A DNA stretch of 64,000 bases, taken from NCBI RefSeq assembly GCF_000717655.1, contig NZ_JNZY01000004.1:221770-285769 (forward strand). The letters run 5' to 3'. The first letter of the stretch is position 1. Each line of letters begins with the position of its first letter. Positions 55,695-63,727 of the stretch are shown piece by piece. This DNA is from Streptomyces katrae (GTDB lineage Bacteria; Actinomycetota; Actinomycetes; Streptomycetales; Streptomycetaceae). The notes under the pieces were generated by a model. It saw only the letters and a program-made list of their open reading frames with translations, had not been told where the DNA came from and did not search any database. Position numbers and translations under genes: made by a program.

Positions 55695-57008
55695 GTGGCC
55701 TACACCGCAGGCAGCACGGTCGATGTGGCACGCATCTCGGCCATGGACGCGCGGGAGGCCGCGCGTCTGCTCAAGGGCGTACGGGCGGCCGCGCTGGCCG
55801 GGGACCGGCCGCCGGCCGAGCCCCGCCCGGAGATCGCCGAATCCTGGCGCCGGATGCTGGCCGGCGGGGTGCACCCGGACCGGGACGCGCGCTCGCGGAT
55901 GCTGTCGGCGGCCGAGACCGAGGAGCGGCGGCAGGTCTCGCCGCTGCGGGAGATCCTGCCGGTGCTGCGCGAGGGGCTGCTGCCGGCGCTGGACACGGCG
56001 CTGCACATCATGGTCGTGGCCGATGCGGAGGGGCGGCTGCTGTGGCGGGAGGGGGCCACGTCGATCCTGCGCAAGGCGGACCGGCTGGGCTTCTCGGTGG
56101 GCGCCGACTGGGACGAGGCGGTGGTCGGCACCAACGGGGTGGGCACCGCCCTGGTGGCCCGCCGGCCCGTCCAGGTGTTCTCGGCGGAGCACTTCGTCTC
56201 CAGCCACCACGACTGGACCTGCGCGGGGGCCCCGGTGCGGGACCCGCGGGACGGGCGGCTGCTGGGCGTGGTGGACGTCAGCGGGCCGCTGGCCACCATG
56301 CACCCGGCCACGCTGGCGTGGGTGAGCTCGGTGGCCCGGCTCGCGGAGCGGGAGCTGCGGATCCGGCACCTGGAGTCGCTGGAGCGGCTTCGGGCGGTCG
56401 CGGCGCCGCTGCTGGCCCGGCTGCCCGGGCAGGCCGTCGTGGTGGACCCGCACGGCTGGACGGCGGCGGTGACGGGCCTGGCACCGGCGGACCGGATCCC
56501 GCTGCCGAAGGGGTTCCGGCCGGGCCGGGTGTGGGTGCCGCAGCTCGGGGACTGCGTGGTGGAGCCGCTGCCGGGCGGCTGGCTGCTGCGCATCGCCGGG
56601 GAACCGGGCACGGCGAAGGCGGCGAGCCGGGTCGTCCTGGACCTGAGCCGTGCGCGCACGTGGTCGGCGACGGTGTACGGAGCCGCGGGGAGCTGGTCGC
56701 AGGAACTGAGCCCGCGCCATGCGGAGCTGCTGTTCCTGCTGGCGGAGAGCCCGCGGGGGCGGTCGGCGGCGGAGCTGTCGGCGGAGCTGTTCGGGGACCC
56801 GACGCGTACGGTGACCGTCCGGGCTGAGCTGTCGCGGGTGCGGCGGCACCTGGGCGGGGTGCTGACCCACCGCCCGTACCGGTTCGCGGACGACGTGGAG
56901 GTGGAGCTGATCCGGCCGCAGGACCCGGCGGCGCTGCTGCCGCACTCCACGGCACCGGCGGTGATCAAGGCCCGCCTGGGCCGTACGGGGCAGGCCGTGA
57001 TTCCCTGA
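55695..57008 (+). CDS. GAF-domain transcriptional regulator (AcoR-like, no AAA+)
   Basis: A 437-residue regulator from GTG 55695. EIAESWRRML (45-55) is the N-terminal signature of AcoR/GAF regulators; the GAF domain (about 90-230) includes GTNGVGTALVARRPVQVFSAEHF and LGVVDVSGPL. The last 110 residues have a winged-helix-like segment, LSPRHAELLFLLAESPRGRSAAELSAELFG, with TVTVRAELSRVRRHLG. There is no sigma-54 AAA+ domain, as usual for actinomycete members, which often control alcohol/aldehyde dehydrogenase genes. No such gene is next to it here. The dyad at 55574 may be its own operator. Confidence 0.82.
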   Translation: MAYTAGSTVDVARISAMDAREAARLLKGVRAAALAGDRPPAEPRPEIAESWRRMLAGGVHPDRDARSRMLSAAETEERRQVSPLREILPVLREGLLPALDTALHIMVVADAEGRLLWREGATSILRKADRLGFSVGADWDEAVVGTNGVGTALVARRPVQVFSAEHFVSSHHDWTCAGAPVRDPRDGRLLGVVDVSGPLATMHPATLAWVSSVARLAERELRIRHLESLERLRAVAAPLLARLPGQAVVVDPHGWTAAVTGLAPADRIPLPKGFRPGRVWVPQLGDCVVEPLPGGWLLRIAGEPGTAKAASRVVLDLSRARTWSATVYGAAGSWSQELSPRHAELLFLLAESPRGRSAAELSAELFGDPTRTVTVRAELSRVRRHLGGVLTHRPYRFADDVEVELIRPQDPAALLPHSTAPAVIKARLGRTGQAVIP

Positions 57009-57013
57009 CCTGC

Positions 57014-57577
57014 ATGAGCACCATCACACTCACCACCTGGTCCCTGGAAATGACCTCCCCGCAGGACCTGGTCCCGGCTGCCGTCCCAGGACCTGAGATC
57101 CATGTCCGGCGGGCGGAGATCCCCTCGCCGGAGTTCAGCCGCTTCCTCTACGCCTCGGTGGGCGGTGACATCCACTGGACGGACCGGCTCTCGCTGACCC
57201 GCGCCCAGTGGGTGGAGCAGCTGGCCCGTCCCGGCGTGGAGACCTGGGTCGCGTACGACCGCGGGACGCCGGCCGGATACGTGGAGCTCGACCCGCAGGA
57301 CGACGGCGTGGTGGAGATCATGTACTTCGGGCTGCTCCCGGACTTCCGGGGGCGCCGGATCGGGGGGCACCTGCTGACCCTGGGCGTCGAAGCGGCTTGG
57401 TCCCTGGCGGACCGCTGGCCGGGGCGCGAGGCGACGGCGCGGGTGTGGCTCCACACCTGCAGCCAGGACGGCCCGACGGCGATGGACAACTACCTCCGCC
57501 GCGGCTTCAAGCTCTTCCGTACGGAGACGGAGCAGAAGGAGTCCGCCCCCACCCCGGGCCCCTGGCCTGGCGCCTGA
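57014..57577 (+). CDS. GNAT family N-acetyltransferase
   Basis: A 187-residue acetyltransferase. Acetyl-CoA binding is seen in MYFGLLPDFRGRRIGGHLLTLGVEAAW (strand 4, then the R/Q-x-x-G-x-G/A pyrophosphate loop, here RGRRIG). The residues after it, TARVWLHTCSQDGPTAMDNYLRRGFKLF, complete the GNAT fold. The gene starts six bases after the GAF regulator ends, so the two are probably cotranscribed. Acceptor substrate is unknown. Confidence 0.86.
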   Translation: MSTITLTTWSLEMTSPQDLVPAAVPGPEIHVRRAEIPSPEFSRFLYASVGGDIHWTDRLSLTRAQWVEQLARPGVETWVAYDRGTPAGYVELDPQDDGVVEIMYFGLLPDFRGRRIGGHLLTLGVEAAWSLADRWPGREATARVWLHTCSQDGPTAMDNYLRRGFKLFRTETEQKESAPTPGPWPGA

Positions 57578-57695
57578 CCCTCCCCGCGTCGGCGTGGCGC
57601 CGGGCCTGCGGACGCCCGGCCCATGGCCCGTCCCACTGGCCGCTCCCGCGCGTGACCCCCGTCACGTCGTCTCGCCATTCGGGACCACATCGTCC

Positions 57696-57701
57696 GGATA
57701 A
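57696..57701 (+). promoter_or_regulatory. Putative -10 element of the cys operon
   Basis: GATAAT, about 50 bases upstream of the leader peptide; GTCC and GGAC flank it as a weak dyad (57691-57705 region). No -35 hexamer is clear. Confidence 0.3.
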
Positions 57702-57771
57702 TGGACAGTAGTGGACTCCTCCAATCGGCACATGACACGCTTCCGCCATGAATGGAGCTGGAATTGCCTTG

Positions 57772-57831
57772 GTGAGTCGGCGGCACGTCGACCTCGGCCG
57801 CATGTCCAGCGCCATCTGTCCGGCGAGCTGA
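57772..57831 (+). CDS. Sulfur-operon leader peptide
   Basis: VSRRHVDLGRMSSAICPAS, 19 residues, starting at GTG 57772 (in-frame ATG at 57748 would add eight residues) and ending TGA 57829-57831. GGAG at 57754 is the probable ribosome binding site. The pattern R-R-H-(V/I)-D-L-x-R-x-x-S-(A)-(I/L)-C is a known putative leader found upstream of cysteine/sulfur genes in actinomycetes. The cysteine near its end would let translation sense cysteinyl-tRNA. 223 bases then precede the sulfite reductase; CAGGGG (57994-57999) pairs with CCCCTG (58012-58017). Confidence 0.72.
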   Translation: MSRRHVDLGRMSSAICPAS

Positions 57832-58054
57832 CGGAACCAGCCACCGCCGCACATCGCCGTCGTCCCCGCCGCTGCGGACGCGTCGATCCCCGAAGCACCT
57901 GCATGTCCCCTGAAGCCCGAAGACCGCCCTGACCTCCGGAAACACCGGCAAGGGCGGCTGTCGGCCGCACCTGCTCCGCGGCAGGGCCGAAGACAGGGGC
58001 TCGCCGCCGCTCCCCTGACCCTGCATTGACGCCGCCGAAGAAGGATGTACCGCC

Positions 58055-59746
58055 ATGGCCGCCACCCCCGAAACGCCCGCCGCCGCGCGCCGCAAGCCCG
58101 GCCGTCACCGCGGTGAGGGTCAGTGGGCCGTTGGACACCACACCCCCCTCAACGGCAACGAGCAGTTCAAGAAGGACGACGACGGTCTCAATGTGCGGAC
58201 ACGCATTGAGACGATCTACTCCAAGACGGGCTTCGACTCGATCGACCCCAACGACCTGCGCGGCCGCATGCGCTGGTGGGGTCTGTACACGCAGCGCAAG
58301 CCCGGGATCGACGGCGGCAAGACGGCGATCCTGGAGCCGGAGGAGCTGGACGACAAGTACTTCATGCTGCGCGTCCGCATCGACGGCGGCCGGCTGACCA
58401 CCGAGCAGCTCCGCGTCATCGGCGAGATCTCGCAGGAGTTCGCGCGCGGCACCGCCGACCTCACCGACCGCCAGAACGTGCAGTACCACTGGATCCGGAT
58501 CGAGGACGTCCCGGAGATCTGGCGCCGCCTCGAGGCCGTCGGCCTGTCGACCACCGAGGCCTGCGGTGACACGCCCCGCGTCATCCTCGGATCGCCCGTC
58601 GCCGGCATCGCCCAGGACGAGATCATCGACGGCACGCCCGCCATCGAGGAGATCCACCGCCGCATCGTGGGCAACCCGGACTTCTCCAACCTGCCCCGCA
58701 AGTTCAAGTCCGCGGTCTCCGGCTCGCCGCTGCTCGACGTGGCGCACGAGATCAACGACGTCGCCTTCGTCGGCGTGAACCACCCCGAACACGGCCCCGG
58801 CTTCGACGTCTGGGTCGGCGGAGGCCTCTCGACCAACCCCAAGCTGGGCGTGCGCCTGGGCACCTGGGTCTCGCTCGACGAGGTCCCGGACGTCTACGAG
58901 GGCGTCATCTCGGTCTTCCGCGACTACGGCTACCGCCGCCTGCGCACCCGCGCCCGGCTGAAGTTCCTCGTCGCCGACTGGGGCCCGGCCAAGTTCCGCC
59001 AGGTCCTGGAGGACGAGTACCTGAAGCGCAAGCTGACCGACGGCCCCGCGCCCGAGCAGCCGAGCGGCCAGTGGCGCGACCACGTCGGCGTCCACCAGCA
59101 GCAGGACGGCAAGTTCTACGTCGGCTTCGCCCCCCGCGTCGGCCGCGTGGACGGCGCCACCCTGACCAAGATCGCGGACGTGGCCGAGCAGCACGGCTCC
59201 GGCCGGCTGCGCAACACCGCCGAGCAGAAGATGATCGTCCTCGACATCGAGGCGGACAAGGTCGACTCCGTCGTGGAGGCCCTGGAGGCGCTGGACCTGC
59301 GGGTCAAGCCGTCCCCGTTCCGCCGCGGCACGATGGCCTGCACCGGCATCGAGTTCTGCAAGCTGGCCATCGTCGAGACGAAGGCCCGCGGCGCCTCGCT
59401 GATCGACGAGCTGGAGCGCCGCCTGCCGGAGTTCGCCGAGCCGCTCACCATCAACATCAACGGCTGCCCGAACGCCTGCGCCCGTATCCAGGTGGCGGAC
59501 ATCGGTCTCAAGGGCCAGCTGGTCCTGGACGACGACGGCAACCAGGTGGAGGGCTACCAGGTTCACCTGGGCGGCGCCCTCGGCCTGGAGGCCGGCTTCG
59601 GCCGCAAGGTCCGCGGCCTGAAGGTCACCTCGGCGGGTCTGCCCGACTACGTCGAGCGGGTCGTCACGCGCTTCCAGGAGCAGCGCGGGGACGGCGAGCG
59701 CTTCGCCGCCTGGGTGACCCGTGCGAAGGACGAGGACCTCTCGTGA
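58055..59746 (+). CDS. Ferredoxin-type nitrite/sulfite reductase (siroheme, 4Fe-4S)
   Basis: A 563-residue assimilatory reductase giving sulfide for cysteine synthesis. The first half holds the siroheme-binding repeat and basic substrate pocket (DLTDRQNVQYHWIRIEDVP); the four cluster cysteines are in CTGIEFC and NGCPNAC. Its place at the head of the cysH-C-D-N genes shows that sulfite, not nitrite, is the likely substrate. GAAGGA lies ahead of ATG 58055. The leader peptide upstream may regulate it. Length is standard for SirA/CysI of actinobacteria. Confidence 0.93.
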   Translation: MAATPETPAAARRKPGRHRGEGQWAVGHHTPLNGNEQFKKDDDGLNVRTRIETIYSKTGFDSIDPNDLRGRMRWWGLYTQRKPGIDGGKTAILEPEELDDKYFMLRVRIDGGRLTTEQLRVIGEISQEFARGTADLTDRQNVQYHWIRIEDVPEIWRRLEAVGLSTTEACGDTPRVILGSPVAGIAQDEIIDGTPAIEEIHRRIVGNPDFSNLPRKFKSAVSGSPLLDVAHEINDVAFVGVNHPEHGPGFDVWVGGGLSTNPKLGVRLGTWVSLDEVPDVYEGVISVFRDYGYRRLRTRARLKFLVADWGPAKFRQVLEDEYLKRKLTDGPAPEQPSGQWRDHVGVHQQQDGKFYVGFAPRVGRVDGATLTKIADVAEQHGSGRLRNTAEQKMIVLDIEADKVDSVVEALEALDLRVKPSPFRRGTMACTGIEFCKLAIVETKARGASLIDELERRLPEFAEPLTININGCPNACARIQVADIGLKGQLVLDDDGNQVEGYQVHLGGALGLEAGFGRKVRGLKVTSAGLPDYVERVVTRFQEQRGDGERFAAWVTRAKDEDLS

Positions 59747-59922
59747 GCGAGCGCGCGGCCCCGTTCTACTGCCCGTACTGCGGCGACGAGGACCTGTTTC
59801 CGAACGAGACGGGTCACGGCGCCTGGGAATGCAGAGCCTGCAACCGGGCCTTCCAGCTGAAGTACCTCGGGCTGCTGGCCCGCGGTGTTCAGTCCGATAG
59901 CGCTGGAGGGGACGAGATATGA
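59743..59922 (+). CDS. 59-residue zinc-ribbon-like protein in the sulfur operon
   Basis: GTG 59743 overlaps the sulfite reductase stop by four bases, and its stop overlaps cysH in the same way. The sequence FYCPYCGDEDLFPNETG and WECRACNRAFQLKYLGLL has two CxxC pairs 18 residues apart, as in a single zinc ribbon. Its fixed place between sir and cysH suggests a role in the pathway, perhaps electron transfer or metal/siroheme handling. No function can be assigned. It is not a shadow ORF: both overlaps and the cysteine spacing support it. Confidence 0.78.
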   Translation: MSERAAPFYCPYCGDEDLFPNETGHGAWECRACNRAFQLKYLGLLARGVQSDSAGGDEI

Positions 59923-60641
59923 CGACGAGTCAGGCAGTGGGCCCGGCCGCCGCGGAGACGCGCGATCTGAAGGCGCTGGCCGAGCAGGCGGGCCGCGACC
60001 TCGAGGACGCCACCCCGCTGGAGATCCTCGCGTGGGCGGCCGAGACCTTCGGCAGGAAGTTCGCCGTGACCTCCTCCATGGAGGACGCGGTGGTCGCGCA
60101 CCTGGCCTCCCGCGCCTTCCCCGGCGTGGACGTGGTCTTCCTGGACACGGGCTACCACTTCGAGGAGACCATCGGCACCCGCGACGCGGTCGAGGCCGTG
60201 ATGGACGTCAACGTCATCACCCTCACCCCGCGCCAGACGGTGGCCGAGCAGGACGCGCAGTACGGCCCGAAGCTGCACGACCGCGACCCCGACCTGTGCT
60301 GCGCACTGCGCAAGGTCAAGCCGCTGGAGGAGGGCCTGACCGCGTACGAGGCATGGGCGACGGGCCTGCGCCGCGACGAGTCCCCGACCCGGGCGAACAC
60401 CCCGGTGGTCGGCTGGGACGAGAAGCGGCAGAAGGTCAAGATCTCCCCGATCGCGCGCTGGACCCAGGACGACGTGGACGCGTACGTGGCGGAGCACGGC
60501 GTACTGACCAACCCGCTGCTGATGGACGGCTACGCCTCGGTCGGCTGCGCCCCCTGCACCCGCCGCGTGGCGGAGGGCGAGGACGCACGGGCCGGCCGCT
60601 GGGCCGGGCGGGCCAAGACCGAGTGCGGACTGCACGGCTGA
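59919..60641 (+). CDS. cysH: Adenylylsulfate/phosphoadenylylsulfate reductase
   Basis: A 240-residue reductase converting APS (or PAPS) to sulfite with thioredoxin. The 4Fe-4S ligands are CCALRKVKPLEEGL (Cys-Cys) and CAPC; these four cysteines mark the APS-type enzymes of actinobacteria and plants. The catalytic cysteine is in the C-terminal ECGLH. SSMEDAVVAHLASR is the nucleotide-binding loop. Starts within the stop of the zinc-ribbon gene. Because cysC is also present, whether APS or PAPS is used in vivo is open. Confidence 0.94.
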   Translation: MTTSQAVGPAAAETRDLKALAEQAGRDLEDATPLEILAWAAETFGRKFAVTSSMEDAVVAHLASRAFPGVDVVFLDTGYHFEETIGTRDAVEAVMDVNVITLTPRQTVAEQDAQYGPKLHDRDPDLCCALRKVKPLEEGLTAYEAWATGLRRDESPTRANTPVVGWDEKRQKVKISPIARWTQDDVDAYVAEHGVLTNPLLMDGYASVGCAPCTRRVAEGEDARAGRWAGRAKTECGLHG

Positions 60642-60691
60642 TGACCGACCTCGAAGCATCGACTTTCACAGAACCGACGGAGACGAGAACG

Positions 60692-61237
60692 ATGAGCGTG
60701 AGCGACCAGGGCGCCACCGTGTGGCTGACCGGGCTGCCGAGCGCGGGCAAGACCACCATCGCCTACGCGCTGGCCGAGCGGCTGCGCGCCGAGGGTCACC
60801 GCGTGGAGGTCCTCGACGGCGACGAGATCCGCGAGTTCCTCTCCGCCGGCCTCGGCTTCACCCGCGAGGACCGCCACACCAACGTGCAGCGGATCGGCTT
60901 CGTCGCCGAACTCCTCGCGAGCAACGGCGTCAAGGCGCTCGTGCCGGTGATCGCGCCGTTCGCGGACAGCCGCGAGGCCGTCCGCAAGCGGCACTCGGCC
61001 GCCGAGACGAACTACCTCGAAGTGCACGTGGCGACCCCGGTCGAGGTCTGTTCCGAGCGTGACGTGAAGGGTCTGTACGCCAAGCAGGCGGCGGGCGAGA
61101 TCTCCGGTCTGACCGGCGTCGACGACCCGTACGAGGCTCCGGAGTCCCCGGACCTCCGCATCGAGTCGCACACGCAGACCGTGCAGGAGTCGGCTTCGGC
61201 CCTGCACGCGCTGCTCACCGAGAGGGGTCTGGCATGA
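60692..61237 (+). CDS. cysC: Adenylylsulfate kinase
   Basis: About 181 residues from ATG 60692, with GGAGACGAG upstream; ATG 60641, which overlaps the cysH stop, would add 17 residues that are not part of the domain. The P-loop is GLPSAGKTT (family usual GLSGSGKST), followed by LDGDEIREFLSAGLGFTREDRHTN and VIAPFADSREAVRK. It phosphorylates APS to PAPS. The end overlaps cysD by four bases. With a 4Fe-4S CysH, CysC may serve sulfation or other PAPS uses rather than be required for reduction. Confidence 0.93.
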   Translation: MSVSDQGATVWLTGLPSAGKTTIAYALAERLRAEGHRVEVLDGDEIREFLSAGLGFTREDRHTNVQRIGFVAELLASNGVKALVPVIAPFADSREAVRKRHSAAETNYLEVHVATPVEVCSERDVKGLYAKQAAGEISGLTGVDDPYEAPESPDLRIESHTQTVQESASALHALLTERGLA

Positions 61238-62172
61238 CCGCCACCGTCGCACACGTCCACGAAGGGACGGACGCGCCCTACGCGCTGTCGCACCTCGACG
61301 CCCTCGAGTCGGAGGCCGTGCACATCTTCCGTGAGGTGGCGGGCGAGTTCGAGAAGCCGGTGATCCTCTTCTCCGGCGGCAAGGACTCGATCGTCATGCT
61401 GCACCTGGCGCTGAAGGCGTTCGCGCCGGCGCCGGTGCCGTTCACCCTGCTGCACGTGGACACCGGCCACAACTTCCCCGAGGTCCTGGACTACCGGGAC
61501 CGCGCGGTCGCCAAGCACGGCCTGCGGCTGCACGTGGCCTCGGTCCAGGAGTACATCGACTCCGGCAAGCTGCGTGAGCGCCCGGACGGGGTCCGCAACC
61601 CGCTGCAGACCGTCCCCCTCACGGAGGCGATCCAGAGCCTGAAGTTCGACGCCGTCTTCGGCGGCGGCCGCCGCGACGAGGAGAAGGCCCGCGCCAAGGA
61701 GCGCGTGTTCTCCCTGCGCGACGAGTTCTCCCAGTGGGACCCGCGCCGTCAGCGCCCCGAGCTGTGGCAGCTCTACAACGGCCGCCACGCCCCGGGCGAG
61801 CACGTGCGCGTCTTCCCGCTGTCGAACTGGACCGAGCTGGACGTGTGGCAGTACATCGCCCGCGAGAACATCGAACTGCCGGAGATCTACTTCGCCCACG
61901 AGCGCGAGGTCTTCAAGCGCAACGGCATGTGGCTGACGGCCGGCGAGTGGGGTGGTCCCAAGAAGGACGAGACCACCGAGACCCGCCTGATCCGCTACCG
62001 CACCGTCGGTGACATGTCCTGCACCGGTGCCGTCGACTCCGACGCCACCACGCTGGACGCCGTGATCACCGAGATCGCCGCATCCCGTCTCACCGAGCGG
62101 GGCGCGACCCGCGCCGACGACAAGATGTCCGAGGCCGCGATGGAAGACCGCAAGCGCGAAGGGTACTTCTAG
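61234..62172 (+). CDS. cysD: Sulfate adenylyltransferase subunit 2
   Basis: A 312-residue catalytic subunit of ATP sulfurylase. The PP-loop is FSGGKDSIVMLHLALKAF, and the C-terminal motif is RKREGYF. HEREVFKRNGMWLTAG and TVGDMSCTGAVDS are conserved blocks near the end. With CysN it makes APS from sulfate and ATP, driven by GTP hydrolysis. Translationally coupled to cysC (ATGA overlap) and two bases from cysN. Confidence 0.96.
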   Translation: MTATVAHVHEGTDAPYALSHLDALESEAVHIFREVAGEFEKPVILFSGGKDSIVMLHLALKAFAPAPVPFTLLHVDTGHNFPEVLDYRDRAVAKHGLRLHVASVQEYIDSGKLRERPDGVRNPLQTVPLTEAIQSLKFDAVFGGGRRDEEKARAKERVFSLRDEFSQWDPRRQRPELWQLYNGRHAPGEHVRVFPLSNWTELDVWQYIARENIELPEIYFAHEREVFKRNGMWLTAGEWGGPKKDETTETRLIRYRTVGDMSCTGAVDSDATTLDAVITEIAASRLTERGATRADDKMSEAAMEDRKREGYF

Positions 62173-62174
62173 AA

Positions 62175-63515
62175 ATGACCTCCACCACCGAGCAGTTCAC
62201 CGACGCGTCGGCGACCACCCTGCTGCGCTTCGCCACCGCCGGCTCCGTCGACGACGGCAAGTCCACGCTCGTCGGGCGCCTCCTGCACGACTCCAAGTCG
62301 ATCCTCACGGACACCCTCGAAGCGGTCGAGGCCGTCTCCGCCCAGCGCGGCCAGGACGCCCCCGACCTGGCGCTGCTGACCGACGGCCTGCGGGCCGAGC
62401 GGGAGCAGGGCATCACCATCGACGTGGCGTACCGGTACTTCGCCACCGCGCGGCGCCGGTTCATCCTGGCCGACACGCCGGGGCACGTGCAGTACACCCG
62501 GAACATGGTCACCGGCGCCTCGACCGCCGACCTGGCCGTGGTCCTGGTCGACGCGCGCAACGGCGTGATCGAGCAGACCCGCCGGCACGCCGCCGTCGCG
62601 GCCCTGCTGCGGGTCCCGCACGTGGTGCTGGCCGTCAACAAGATGGACCTGGTGGGCTACGAGGAGTCGGTCTTCGCCTCGATCGCCGAGGAGTTCACCG
62701 CGTACGCCTCGGACCTGGGCGTCCCGGAGATCACCGCGATCCCGATCTCGGCGCTCGCCGGCGACAACGTGGTCGAGCCCTCCGCCCACATGGACTGGTA
62801 CGGCGGCCCCACGGTGCTGGAGCACCTGGAGACCGTCCCGGTCAGCCACGACCTCACGGCCTGCCCGGCGCGTTTCCCGGTGCAGTACGTGATCCGCCCG
62901 CAGACCGCGGAGCACCCGGACTACCGCGGTTACGCCGGCCAGATCGCCTCCGGCGTGCTGCGCGTCGGCGAGCCGGTCACCGTGCTGCCCTCGGGCCGTA
63001 CTTCGGTCATCTCCGGGATCGACGCGCTCGGCGAGAGCGTGGACATCGCCTGGGCCCCGCAGTCGGTGACGGTGCGCCTGAAGGACGACATCGACATCTC
63101 GCGCGGTGATCTGATCGCGCCGTCCGCGAGCGCCCCGGCCACCACGCAGGACGTCATCGCCACCGTCTGCCACGTCGCGGACCAGCCGCTGGCCGTCGGT
63201 GCGCGGGTGCTGCTCAAGCACACGACGCGCACGGTCAAGGCGATCGTCAAGGAGATTCCCTCGCGGCTGACCCTGGACGACCTCTCCCAGCACCCGAACC
63301 CCGGTCAGCTGGTGGCCAACGACATCGGCCGTGTCGTCGTACGGACCGCCGAGCCGCTCGCGCTCGACGCGTACGCCGACTCGCGCCGGACGGGGTCGTT
63401 CCTGCTGATCGACCCGGCCGACGGAACGACCCTGGCGGCGGGCATGGCCGGCGAGTCCTTCGCCTCCCAGGCCCGTACCACCGTCCAGGCGGATGAAGAC
63501 GGGTGGGACTTCTAA
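62175..63515 (+). CDS. cysN: Sulfate adenylyltransferase subunit 1 (GTPase)
   Basis: A 446-residue EF-Tu-like GTPase. G1 is GSVDDGKSTLVGRLLHDSK, G2 is GITIDVAYRYF, G3 is DTPGHVQYTRN, G4 is NKMD. Domains II and III follow. It is a free CysN, not the CysNC fusion, as expected with a separate cysC. It activates CysD. The stop at 63513-63515 is followed by two small ORFs and the ABC transporter lipoprotein gene. Confidence 0.96.
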   Translation: MTSTTEQFTDASATTLLRFATAGSVDDGKSTLVGRLLHDSKSILTDTLEAVEAVSAQRGQDAPDLALLTDGLRAEREQGITIDVAYRYFATARRRFILADTPGHVQYTRNMVTGASTADLAVVLVDARNGVIEQTRRHAAVAALLRVPHVVLAVNKMDLVGYEESVFASIAEEFTAYASDLGVPEITAIPISALAGDNVVEPSAHMDWYGGPTVLEHLETVPVSHDLTACPARFPVQYVIRPQTAEHPDYRGYAGQIASGVLRVGEPVTVLPSGRTSVISGIDALGESVDIAWAPQSVTVRLKDDIDISRGDLIAPSASAPATTQDVIATVCHVADQPLAVGARVLLKHTTRTVKAIVKEIPSRLTLDDLSQHPNPGQLVANDIGRVVVRTAEPLALDAYADSRRTGSFLLIDPADGTTLAAGMAGESFASQARTTVQADEDGWDF

Positions 63516-63518
63516 CCC

Positions 63519-63620
63519 ATGCCTTCCGACATCTACTCGACCTTCGCCAAGGAAGGCGGCCGCGTAGGCAGCGGCCGCCTCGGCAGCGGCCAGGGAGGAG
63601 TGGCGCGATGTGCGCGATGA
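63519..63620 (+). CDS. Small ORF after cysN, 33 residues
   Basis: ATG 63519 starts three bases after the cysN stop. The product begins MPSDIYSTFAKEGGRVGSGR and contains GSGR/GSGQ repeats from GGCAGCGGCC DNA units. Only a weak GGTGGGA is upstream. Its end overlaps the start of the next leader-like ORF (63608), so it may couple translation of it. It may also be non-coding. Confidence 0.35.
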   Translation: MPSDIYSTFAKEGGRVGSGRLGSGQGGVARCAR

Positions 63621-63700
63621 CGTACGCGCACTGCCTACGCGCCCTCACACCCCACGAGCCGGACCCGTCCTTGCTCCGCCGACGAAGACGTGCGTCATGA
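63608..63700 (+). CDS. Cysteine-containing leader-like ORF, 30 residues
   Basis: ATG 63608 follows GGGAGGAG at seven-base spacing. The peptide begins MCAMTYAHCLRALTPHEPDP and ends with LLRRRRRAS; it has cysteines at positions 2 and 9. It lies 27 bases before the transporter gene and right after the cys operon. Such a position fits a cysteine-sensing leader for the transporter. Not recognised as a known family. Confidence 0.5.
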   Translation: MCAMTYAHCLRALTPHEPDPSLLRRRRRAS

Positions 63701-63727
63701 GATGACGCTACGAGAGGAAGCCCTCCC

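Noticed and set aside
57711..57932. 73-codon ORF over the cys leader region
   Set aside because: Its sequence has no family resemblance and overlaps, in another frame, the recognisable VSRRHVDLGRMSSAIC leader.
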